From positions 1-44,887 of the forward strand of contig NZ_BLAY01000079.1 in assembly GCF_020521235.1 (NCBI RefSeq): DNA of 44,887 nucleotides. Reading direction: 5' to 3'. The DNA is from Microseira wollei NIES-4236 (GTDB taxonomy: Bacteria > Cyanobacteriota > Cyanobacteriia > Cyanobacteriales > Aerosakkonemataceae). The number at the start of each line of letters is the position of its first letter. Within the stretch, counting starts at the first letter, position 1. The translations under genes and the position numbers were made by a program. Below, piece by piece: positions 37,842-44,727 of the stretch. The notes beneath the pieces are model-generated. The model was not told the origin of the DNA and ran no database searches. It was given only the letters and a program-made list of their open reading frames with translations.

Positions 37842-38227
37842 GTGAATTACTATCGAAAACTCTAGCAAATGAATTATATATGGCAGATGTATCAGCAAAC
37901 TACTCTCTACCCAAGCATTACATCTGGCAATCACCTTTATTGTTACCTCAAGATTTGAGCGATGTTGATGAATTTCATAAACGAGTTAAGAAAGCCGGAA
38001 TTTTATGGCTAAAAAATGACGATTTGCGACCTTTTAATTTGTTGATACTTACCCATAAAACAGCGTGGATGTCTTACATATTCCAACGCGCCCAAATTCC
38101 TAATCAAGAGCCAATAATAGCAGGGCCGATACCACGTCGATTAATTAGAAAAGGTATTATTATACCACCATACCCTCTAATTTTCCAAGAGTCTACGGAA
38201 CTATGGGACATAAGCAGAAGTAAATAG
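37838..38227 (+). CDS. MNIO partner protein, candidate substrate-binding subunit
   Basis: 129 residues starting at the ATGA overlap with the MNIO gene, so the two are translationally coupled. It is a soluble alpha/beta protein (LKNDDLRPFNLLILTHKTAW, IAGPIPRRLIRKGIIIPPYP) without recognisable catalytic motif. MNIO enzymes normally work with a small partner (MbnC, TglI or DUF2063 type) that presents the leader peptide. This one does not look like those families but holds the same genomic place. The role is inferred from position alone. Confidence 0.6.
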   Translation: MSELLSKTLANELYMADVSANYSLPKHYIWQSPLLLPQDLSDVDEFHKRVKKAGILWLKNDDLRPFNLLILTHKTAWMSYIFQRAQIPNQEPIIAGPIPRRLIRKGIIIPPYPLIFQESTELWDISRSK

Positions 38228-38262
38228 CAAACTAGACGACAAGTGCATAATCTGTCTTTTTT

Positions 38263-38436
38263 ATGGAAGACCTTTATAACAGTATTGAGGGACTGCGAAA
38301 TCAGTTAAGACAAGAGTTTAACCAAACCCAAGTGTGAACTGAACTTCAGGAGTTAGAAGAACGCAGGCAAGTCGAACAAGAGTGGATGAATATCGTGCAT
38401 GAGGCGGTATCAATCAACCAAAAACTCGGAAGCTGA
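38263..38436 (+). pseudogene. Small coiled-coil protein split by an in-frame TGA
   Basis: ATG 38263 opens a 57-codon frame with TGA at 38335-38337 (codon 25) and a final TGA at 38434-38436. Both halves have the same heptad-like, charged pattern (LYNSIEGLRNQLRQEFNQTQ, then LQELEERRQVEQEWMNIV), so it was one short helical protein. Function is unknown. It lies 35 bases after the MNIO partner gene. Confidence 0.45.
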
Positions 38437-38514
38437 AGACTGAAATTAGTTACCCCAAATCTAATAACTGAGCTATCTTTGGCAACAATCGATTAAATTA
38501 TTTTACCAAGATAG

Positions 38515-38673
38515 CTGTATTGGGTAACTCATCAAGTATTCCTCCCAAATACCTACAGCTGTGAATTCGCTTGGATTGGAGAAGAACAGAAGTCTTATTT
38601 GCAGCCGTTTGACATAATTCTGGACTGTACAGGGAGTGATTCTCTTCTCTACCATTTAGAACATTTTGCCTGA
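38515..38673 (+). pseudogene. Possible ThiF/E1-like fragment
   Basis: A short open frame reads CEFAWIGEEQKSYLQPFDII and LDCTGSDSLLYHLEHFA. The DIILDCTGSD stretch resembles the strand-glycine region of ThiF/E1-like adenylating enzymes. No start codon and no further domain are present, so it is at most a remnant of a gene once behind the MNIO cassette. The rest of the 38437-38697 gap shows nothing else. Confidence 0.25.
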
Positions 38674-38697
38674 AAGAATGAAAAAATTGAAGTTTCC

Positions 38698-40467
38698 TTA
38701 TTCCAAATCCCTCACTTTGAGCAATCCTATTAGTTTGTATTTACGAGCGTGAATTTGCATTAACTGATTCTTATAAACCGACCACTCAGATTGGCGTCCC
38801 GATTGCATGTAGGCAGCACGGACATACTGAAGCCACTCTACTGCATAATGATAAGCATCTGCCTTGCCTCTCTCTATAATTTCCTCAGCGCGATCGCGAG
38901 CATTTTTTATGACCCAATCCGGACGTTGAGCAACGGCTGCCTTCATAACCCGATGAACCAATTTATGGTCAAAATAAGCCTCGTTGACGGTAGCGATCGC
39001 TTCATCAATCAACCCTTCATGCAAAAAGATATCCACCTTCGCCCTCTGAGTTGCCCATCCAGTCTGACTCCGCAGATGGTTTAATAAATCTGTCTTGATA
39101 TTTGACCAAGCTTGAAGAGCCAATTCTTCCACTTTGGTGTAATCTTCAAAGGAAGGTCTGGCTTGAAAGGCGAGGATTCTGGTATTAAATGTAGTTTCGC
39201 GATCGCCCAAACTTTGTGCTAATTCGCTCGTCCAATTTGCCAGATCGTACTGACAATTACCCGGTAAATCCAGCCCGTTTTGAGCAATTTCTAGAGCTTC
39301 CTGAATGGCCTCTTGTTGCCTCAACATTTGGGCTAAAGCAAAGGCTTCCTCCTTTGTCTCCATTTGATTTTGGGCAGCATCCATCGCTTCTGAAATGCGA
39401 CCCAAGCGAGCCAACATGGTTATATAGGGTTGCGTTTGTCCGGTGGCTTGCGCGAGGTACAAATATTCCTGATAGCGCTCTTGACGAGCGAGAATAAACA
39501 GGCGCGTCAAAATTAAATCATCGGCATAGATGGGTGGATAATTTTCCCATAACTCCAACTGTGTCTCTCCCTGGAGAATGCGCTGAAGTTGCGGGTCATC
39601 CCAACCTTGGCGCAATGCCTCCAAACTCATGCCAAAATCTACATTCCACTCATCCTGCAATGCTTCTAGATTTATTTGGAGGTCAACCTGTTCTTGGGGT
39701 GTTAAATCTGCACAGAGAATGGCTTCGGTAATGGCGGCATCTAATTCTTGTGCGATCGCATCATTGTCCGCACCATAATCTGCAACCTCATCCCAAGAAT
39801 CCACACAACTAGATGCGATCGCTTGTAACACCACCAAGGCATTATAACTATCTCCCCGTTCGATCAATTCTTCTGCTTGCTGGATTAATGGCAAAATATC
39901 ATCTGTAATTGGGTCTTCTTCCCATCCTTCCTCTAAACGACGCACGCTATCCCGTAAAATCTGCTGCACTTGGCGTCGGAAGGGAGTTGGATCGATCGTT
40001 GTGCGATTGGACGATGGGGAAGGCCCTTTTGAAGGGGTAGGAGTTGCAATTAGGTTAACGTAGCGCTCGATAGTTTCAATTAGTTCTGGGTAATCCTCTA
40101 CTAAATTTTGCACTAACCGTTGAGTTTGCAGATGATCTAGACGATCTAACAACCTTTCTAGAGGAAGACGCTGCTCGATTTTTTCTGGCTGATGCAGACA
40201 GACGAGTGCGGCAGCGACAATATGCTTGCACCATCCTCCATAATTGTAGGCGCAGGTGCAGTCAGCGAAGGTGAATCCTGCACTGTCGAATTGGAAGGTG
40301 ACGCGATAGGGGTGAACTTCGCTGCCTTCTACTTCAGCTTGTAATGTGTTGCCGCGCTGAGTTAGGGTGGCAACAGCATGGGAGCGGTAGTAAGCTTCAC
40401 CGCGCTCAAAGGATTGGCTTGTGGCGTGGTGGCGAATCGTGGCTTCGTTGAGGTTGGGAATTGGCAT
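38698..40467 (-). CDS. SWIM zinc-finger protein
   Basis: 589 residues. The SWIM zinc motif CxCx7-Cx-H is at about residues 72-84 (DCTCAYNYGGWCKHIVAA), preceded by the usual N-terminal region with FERGEAYYRSHAV. After a short linker with TPSKGPSPSSNRT the rest is helical with repeat-like units (ELIERGDSYNALVVLQAIAS, ALAQMLRQQEAIQEALEIAQ), as in DUF6880/TPR-like SWIM proteins. The domain binds DNA or protein; the cellular role in cyanobacteria is not established. It is a stand-alone gene with an intact frame and typical codon use. Confidence 0.88.
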   Translation of the reverse strand: MPIPNLNEATIRHHATSQSFERGEAYYRSHAVATLTQRGNTLQAEVEGSEVHPYRVTFQFDSAGFTFADCTCAYNYGGWCKHIVAAALVCLHQPEKIEQRLPLERLLDRLDHLQTQRLVQNLVEDYPELIETIERYVNLIATPTPSKGPSPSSNRTTIDPTPFRRQVQQILRDSVRRLEEGWEEDPITDDILPLIQQAEELIERGDSYNALVVLQAIASSCVDSWDEVADYGADNDAIAQELDAAITEAILCADLTPQEQVDLQINLEALQDEWNVDFGMSLEALRQGWDDPQLQRILQGETQLELWENYPPIYADDLILTRLFILARQERYQEYLYLAQATGQTQPYITMLARLGRISEAMDAAQNQMETKEEAFALAQMLRQQEAIQEALEIAQNGLDLPGNCQYDLANWTSELAQSLGDRETTFNTRILAFQARPSFEDYTKVEELALQAWSNIKTDLLNHLRSQTGWATQRAKVDIFLHEGLIDEAIATVNEAYFDHKLVHRVMKAAVAQRPDWVIKNARDRAEEIIERGKADAYHYAVEWLQYVRAAYMQSGRQSEWSVYKNQLMQIHARKYKLIGLLKVRDLE

Positions 40468-40539
40468 TTGATGCTCTCCCAGCTTGTTGGCAGCGTCGAT
40501 TATAGATTACCAAAGAAATGGGTATAAAGCCCCGTCCTT

Positions 40540-40681
40540 CTAGGACGGCTTTTTCTTTATCTTAAGGCTTCTAATGAGTTCCCTTAAAACATCTGATGCG
40601 CGATCTTCCGGTAAATTCGCAATACGTTTCTAGCTGCTGAAATTCTTCATCGGTTAGCCTAAAAAATACACTTTTTTTCAT
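40540..40681 (-). pseudogene. Small ribbon-helix-helix-like protein divergent from tnpB, frameshifted
   Basis: From ATG 40679-40681 the frame reads MKKSVFFRLTDEEFQQLETY and CEFTGRSR, a ribbon-helix-helix start, but ends early at 40571. Shifting by one base near 40597-40604, inside a GATCGCGC word, gives SDVLRELIRSLKIKKKPS, the expected second helix and tail, ending at 40540. It is thus a damaged RHH/CopG-type DNA-binding protein, probably a passenger regulator of the element. A GC hairpin (CCGTCC/GGACGG, 40532-40548) overlaps its end. Confidence 0.6.
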
Positions 40682-40717
40682 GGCACAAGTATATCGGAAT
40701 GATATACTTGTGCCATG
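40679..40717. promoter_or_regulatory. Perfect 17-bp palindrome carrying the start codons of both divergent genes
   Basis: CATGGCACAAGTATATC, loop GGAAT, then the exact inverse. The ATG of tnpB (40715-40717) and the ATG of the RHH gene (40681-40679) are both inside the arms. It could be an operator for the RHH protein or a fold-back at the element's left side. Confidence 0.7.
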
Positions 40718-41839
40718 AAAACTCTGAAGTTCAAGCTATACGAATCGCATCGCAATAAGCACCTCAAGCGGTCTATCAATGCTGCCGGGGTGATTTATAA
40801 CCATTGCATCGCACTCCACAAACGGTACTACCGGATGTGGGGAAAGCATTTGAATTGCAACCAGCTTCAGAGTCATATTGCCAAGCTGCGAAAACGTAAA
40901 CCATTCTGGCAACAGGTTGGCTCTCAGGCAGTACAGGATATCTGTCAACGCATCGAGAAAGCCTATCAATTTTTCTTCAAGCATCACAAAAAAGGAGTTA
41001 GACCGCCATCATTCAAGAAAGTTAGAGCTTACAAATCGTTCACCCTGAAGCAAGCAGGATATAAGTTTCTCTTTGGCAATCGGATCAAGATTGGAAGTCG
41101 CGTTTATCAGTATTGGAATTCCAGAGAAGTAGAGGGAACGGTCAAGACATTAACCGTTAAGCGGACTCCACTAGGAGAGTTGTTTATGGTTGTAGTTGTT
41201 GACATTGTTGAAGAAAGAGAAACCAAATTCGAGACGGGTAAAATCGCTGGATTTGATTTTGGACTCAAGACGTTTCTCACTTGCTCAGACGGAACGAAAA
41301 TTGAATCGCCGCAATTCCTGAAACACTCCATCAATGCCATCAAGAAAGCTAGTCGCACCCATTCCAAGAAAAAGAAAGGTTCAGTCAATCGGGAACGAGC
41401 CAGAAAGAATTTGGTTCGCCAGCATGAGGACGTGGTGAATCGTCGCTCAGATTGGTTCTGGAAACTCGCGCATGAGTTGACAAATCGATTCGATGTGCTT
41501 TGTTTTGAGACGCTGAACCTGAAAGGAATGCAGCGATTATGGGGACGTAAGATCTCAGATCTGGCGTTTGGGGAATTTTTGCAAATTCTCGAATGGGTTG
41601 CCACCAAGAAAGGCAAGCAAGTCGTTTTTATTGATCGGTGGTATCCGTCCTCTAAAACCTGTTCGCATTGTGGTCATGTGCTAGAAAGCCTTGATCTATC
41701 GGTGCGTGAGTGGCGTTGTCCGTCGTGTCAGACCGTGAACGGTAGAGACGAGAACGCAGCTAAAAATATTTGTGCGGTTGGGGCATCAACCGCTAAGTTA
41801 GGCGATGTAAGACAGGCTCCGCCTGCAATTGCTGTTTGA
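40715..41839 (+). CDS. tnpB: TnpB RNA-guided nuclease of an IS200/IS605-type element
   Basis: 374 residues and intact. TnpB proteins are RuvC-like nucleases guided by an RNA made from the element's right end, ancestors of Cas12. The RuvC residues are present: Asp in AGFDFGLKTFLT (about 182), Glu in CFETLNLKGM (about 266) and Asp in NGRDENAAKN (about 348). The zinc ribbon reads TCSHCG ... CPSCQ between the last two. The N-terminal helical part has the usual basic stretch (HKKGVRPPSFKKVRAYKSF). The protein appears functional in sequence. The ATG lies inside a perfect palindrome, leaving no ordinary ribosome site, so leaderless or coupled initiation is likely. Confidence 0.92.
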   Translation: MKTLKFKLYESHRNKHLKRSINAAGVIYNHCIALHKRYYRMWGKHLNCNQLQSHIAKLRKRKPFWQQVGSQAVQDICQRIEKAYQFFFKHHKKGVRPPSFKKVRAYKSFTLKQAGYKFLFGNRIKIGSRVYQYWNSREVEGTVKTLTVKRTPLGELFMVVVVDIVEERETKFETGKIAGFDFGLKTFLTCSDGTKIESPQFLKHSINAIKKASRTHSKKKKGSVNRERARKNLVRQHEDVVNRRSDWFWKLAHELTNRFDVLCFETLNLKGMQRLWGRKISDLAFGEFLQILEWVATKKGKQVVFIDRWYPSSKTCSHCGHVLESLDLSVREWRCPSCQTVNGRDENAAKNICAVGASTAKLGDVRQAPPAIAV

Positions 41840-41878
41840 GCTTAGAATCCCCGTGCGTTCACGCCGGGGAGTATGTCA
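41795..41878 (+). ncRNA. Right-end guide-RNA scaffold (omega RNA/reRNA) region, approximate limits
   Basis: The end of tnpB and the following 40 bases hold GAATCCCCGTGCGTTCACGC followed by CGGGGAGTATGTCAA, a stem-loop (TCCCC/GGGGA with an inner GTG/CAC) that resembles the conserved 3' scaffold of tnpB guide RNAs. The guide would be read from the bases just after ATGTCAA. Confidence 0.45.
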
Positions 41879-41933
41879 AAACATGTCGGTTCCTGCTGTT
41901 GACAAACAGATTTAGTCATTTCAAAGCATACAA

Positions 41934-42578
41934 GTGGAAAAGCAAAACACGATCGGGGATGAAACAACCAGATTAGCCTTGAAAACTGAACTGTTGCAAC
42001 GAGTGGAAGCATTAGGCACAAATCATGCCCTATTTCCATCACCAGCACCGCCAATCGATCAAATTGTCCAACAGTTAGAGAGTCTTAATCCCATTCCACG
42101 CCCGCTAAGTCCTAACCATCTCCCTTCTCTACTTGGTGACTGGCAATTAGTCTACGCCTCCAGGGGAACGGTCGTCACGCGAACGATCGCATCGATGCCA
42201 AATATTTGGGGAGGAATCCAACTCGAACGGGTGTGGCAAAAGTTGGTTGCAGGTAATACTGGGAAAATTTCAGCTGCTAACGGTGCTTTTCTTAACTTAC
42301 CCTTGCTAGGTGAGTGGCAGTTGCAGGCTTACGGAACTTGGGATTGGGGACAAGATGAGCAGGTGGCAAAGGTGACTTTTGGCACATTTTCAATCCGAGC
42401 CACCAAACCTTTTGGTTCCTCTAGCTGGAATTTACCGTCATTAAAAATCCCAGTATTGGAATTCCTCCGAAAAGAAGCTTTGTGGACAACTTCCTACTTG
42501 GATGCAGAAATTAGAATTGGGCGAGGAGCAACAGGGAATCTGTTTGTATTTCGTCGCGATCGCCAGCTGGTGAATTAA
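41934..42578 (+). CDS. PAP/fibrillin family protein
   Basis: 214 residues of the plastid-lipid-associated protein/fibrillin family, beta-barrel lipid binders attached to thylakoids or lipid globules. Recognised by LLGDWQLVYASRGTVVTRTI, the inner GTWDWGQDEQVAKVTFGTFS and the terminal WTTSYLDAEIRIGRGATGNL with FVFRR. The start used is GTG 41934; no better ATG is near. It lies just beyond the TnpB element and looks like ordinary housekeeping-type cyanobacterial content, ended by the hairpin at 42631. Confidence 0.85.
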   Translation: MEKQNTIGDETTRLALKTELLQRVEALGTNHALFPSPAPPIDQIVQQLESLNPIPRPLSPNHLPSLLGDWQLVYASRGTVVTRTIASMPNIWGGIQLERVWQKLVAGNTGKISAANGAFLNLPLLGEWQLQAYGTWDWGQDEQVAKVTFGTFSIRATKPFGSSSWNLPSLKIPVLEFLRKEALWTTSYLDAEIRIGRGATGNLFVFRRDRQLVN

Positions 42579-42630
42579 AAACGACACACTGCATTGGCTC
42601 TTGTGGCAGCGAAGTAGGAAAAGTTTGTGC

Positions 42631-42658
42631 AAAAATCCGCCTGACAAGGCGGATTTTT
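42631..42658. terminator. Perfect 12-bp terminator hairpin
   Basis: AAAAATCCGCCT, loop GACA, AGGCGGATTTTT. It has the same stem as the hairpin at 1348-1373 and fits a bidirectional terminator between the fibrillin and HipA-like genes. Confidence 0.65.
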
Positions 42659-42738
42659 AACCATCGACTGACACAGGCAGATTGAATTTTTTAACGTTGT
42701 AGCAGGGGAGCGCAAGCTTTCAGCGAACAGATGACCTC

Positions 42739-43665
42739 ATGAGTCCACCTTTTCCGATTATCGTAGTTCCAACAGATGCAGCCGTTGCCACCGAGGCGAT
42801 GGGAACCAAATTCAAATTCTGGTTCCACCACCCGGAATTGGGCTATTGCCTATACAAACAAGCCCGACCAAACACCGGGGAAGATTGGGCAGAAAAGATA
42901 GCTTCCCAGTTGTGCGAGTTACTCGGACTGCCTCATGCCCGAATTGAACTAGCCACCTGGAATCACAATCGCGGCACGGTTTCCCCTTCCTTTGTACCCG
43001 ATGCTGGCACTCTGATTCAGGGAAATGAGATTCTTGGCCCAATGGTGCCAGACTACCCACAATTCCAAACCTTTAATGTGTCGCAACATACCCTCGATAT
43101 CGTGCTAACAGCCATCAGCAATAAGGTGGTGCAACTGCCCCTTTCCTGGATACCTCCACAGGGCATCACAACAGCAGTGGAAACCTTCGTCGGTTACTTA
43201 CTATTGGATGCTTGGATTGGTAATAGCGATCGCCATCATGAAAACTGGGCATTTATTGAAACCCCTATAACCTCATCCACATCGCCAGCAACGCTAAATT
43301 TAGCCCCCACCTACGACCACGCCTCCAGCTTGGGGCGGGAATTGTTGGATGTCAAGCGGCAAGAAAAGCTTAACAATCGTTCCGTCTTAGCCTACGCAGA
43401 AAAATGCAGATCCGCACTATATATTCAAGTAGGAGACAGAAATGCCCTCAAACCTTTGGATGCCTTTCGATTAGCTGCACAACGTTATCCTCTTGCTGCT
43501 AGGGTATGGCTAGAACACCTAGCTGGCGTATCTATGAGAGACACACAGGCGCTGTTTAACCGAATTCCCAACGAGTTCATTTCAGAAGTAGCGATCGCCT
43601 TTGCTCAAAAAATCTTAGAAATCAACCAACAACGACTGCTTGACCTGCAAAAAGAACTACCATGA
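42739..43665 (+). CDS. HipA-like kinase domain protein
   Basis: 308 residues with the core of a HipA-type kinase fold. GNSDRHHENWAF at about 161-172 is the catalytic loop (Asp and Asn as in N-x-DRH-x2-N), and APTYDHASSLG at about 190-200 the metal-binding Asp segment. The N-terminal FHHPELGYCLYKQARPNTGE supplies a Lys in the nucleotide site region. HipA kinases phosphorylate translation-linked targets and act as toxins of toxin-antitoxin pairs; whether this one is a toxin is open. The gene overlaps the next by ATGA, so the products are made together. No HipB-type helix-turn-helix gene is visible nearby. Confidence 0.75.
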   Translation: MSPPFPIIVVPTDAAVATEAMGTKFKFWFHHPELGYCLYKQARPNTGEDWAEKIASQLCELLGLPHARIELATWNHNRGTVSPSFVPDAGTLIQGNEILGPMVPDYPQFQTFNVSQHTLDIVLTAISNKVVQLPLSWIPPQGITTAVETFVGYLLLDAWIGNSDRHHENWAFIETPITSSTSPATLNLAPTYDHASSLGRELLDVKRQEKLNNRSVLAYAEKCRSALYIQVGDRNALKPLDAFRLAAQRYPLAARVWLEHLAGVSMRDTQALFNRIPNEFISEVAIAFAQKILEINQQRLLDLQKELP

Positions 43666-44414
43666 AGACAATATTTCTAGCTTGGCAAAACCCACTGGAT
43701 CGCACTTGGTTTCCGATTGGGCGGTTAACCTTTGACGGCACTACCTATCAATTCCTTTATATCCAAGGCATACTAGCAGCACAACAGCAATACGGCTTCA
43801 GGTCGTTGCCGTCGTTCCCAGAATTAGACTTAGTTTATCAATCGCCAGAACTGTTTCCATTATTCGCCAATCGTCTCTTGCGTCGCAGCCGACCCGACTA
43901 CGCAGATTTCTTGCGGTGGTTGAACATCCCAACCGATCGAGACGACCCAATGGCAATGCTAGCGAAAAGCGGAGGGCAACGGGCTACAGACACCTTGTTT
44001 GTCTTCCCCTGTCCAGAGCTAGATGAGAATGGATTCTACCACTTCCACTTCTTTGCTCAAGAACTGCTTAATTTGCCACCATTAAGTGCTAGTCGAATTA
44101 GCCGCTTACAGATGGGCGAGTTGTTGCGTATAGTTGGCGACCCTGAAAATCCGTATGACCGCCGTGCCTTGATGTTGTGTACTGAAGATGATGATTTAGT
44201 AGGCTATTGTCCCCGGTATTTGTCCGATGTTGGCTTTGAGGTGTCGGGTCAATCTCCCTCTTTAATGGATGTGGAAGTTGAGCGCATCAATATGCCTCCT
44301 GCACCACTCCAGTTCCGCTTGCTCTGCCACATGACAGTACAGATGCCGCAGGAGGAGCGCCCGTTCTTGGGTGCGATGTACCAACCACTAAACGCTGTGA
44401 AGGCAGCAGCTTGA
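43662..44414 (+). CDS. HIRAN-like domain protein coupled to the HipA-like kinase
   Basis: 250 residues. The N-terminal part starts with IFLAWQNPLDRTWFPIGRLT, similar in wording to the small N-terminal domain of HipA (HipS-like). The C-terminal part has LRIVGDPENPYDRRALMLCT and VGYCPRYLSDV, the HIRAN signature (dPeNpyD..A...vGY.pr) for binding DNA ends or stalled forks. The ATGA overlap with the kinase gene suggests a two-part system in which the kinase is split from its N-terminal domain and joined to HIRAN. It may be the antitoxin or targeting part; this is inference. Confidence 0.7.
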   Translation: MKTIFLAWQNPLDRTWFPIGRLTFDGTTYQFLYIQGILAAQQQYGFRSLPSFPELDLVYQSPELFPLFANRLLRRSRPDYADFLRWLNIPTDRDDPMAMLAKSGGQRATDTLFVFPCPELDENGFYHFHFFAQELLNLPPLSASRISRLQMGELLRIVGDPENPYDRRALMLCTEDDDLVGYCPRYLSDVGFEVSGQSPSLMDVEVERINMPPAPLQFRLLCHMTVQMPQEERPFLGAMYQPLNAVKAAA

Positions 44415-44552
44415 CCGCGACCATAGAGCTTGCACTTGTAACAATTTTTTACCTTAGTTGTCCCGGTGAGAAATTAGGTCAAATTTAGGGAAAAAATTGG
44501 CTTCAAAATTGAAAGAGCCTACATACAAGGGCATTGAGACAGCGAGTTCACC

Positions 44553-44596
44553 TTTGTGGTTCCACCATTCGTGGGTTCGAGTCCCATCGTTCGCCC
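44553..44596 (+). tRNA. 3' fragment of a tRNA-His gene (probable attachment-site copy)
   Basis: TTTGTGGTTCCACC and CGTGGGTTCGAGTCCCATCG, then TTCGCCC, match the anticodon loop (GTG), variable and T arms and 3' acceptor strand of a tRNA-His. The 5' half is missing: upstream bases do not pair with the 3' anticodon or acceptor strands, so it is not a functional tRNA. A T-rich stretch follows. Such 3'-end copies are left when an element integrates into a tRNA gene. Confidence 0.7.
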
Positions 44597-44727
44597 TTCT
44601 TTTAGATCTTTCCAACCCCCGCTCCTTAAGCCTTTGGGTAGAATAATTCTATGTTTTTCGCAACTCTATAGGACTTTAATCAAGCCCTAATAGCCCTACA
44701 GAATTAGATCAACTTTAGGACACTTAA

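Larger units (their letters stand above)
40540..41878 (+). mobile_element. IS200/IS605-type element with tnpB only
   Basis: It comprises the divergent RHH gene relic, tnpB and a structured right end finishing around ATGTCAA at 41871-41878. No tnpA (Y1 transposase) is present, so it would depend on one supplied elsewhere. The left boundary is uncertain and may lie near 40500. Confidence 0.55.

Noticed and set aside
2534-38436. Changed genetic code with TAA or TAG read as an amino acid
   Set aside because: Many intact genes here end in TAA or TAG at the expected family C-terminus, so a general reassignment is excluded; context-dependent readthrough remains possible but untested.
44530-44600. 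Full tRNA gene
   Set aside because: Only the 3' half matches tRNA-His. The bases upstream do not form acceptor, D or 5' anticodon strands.
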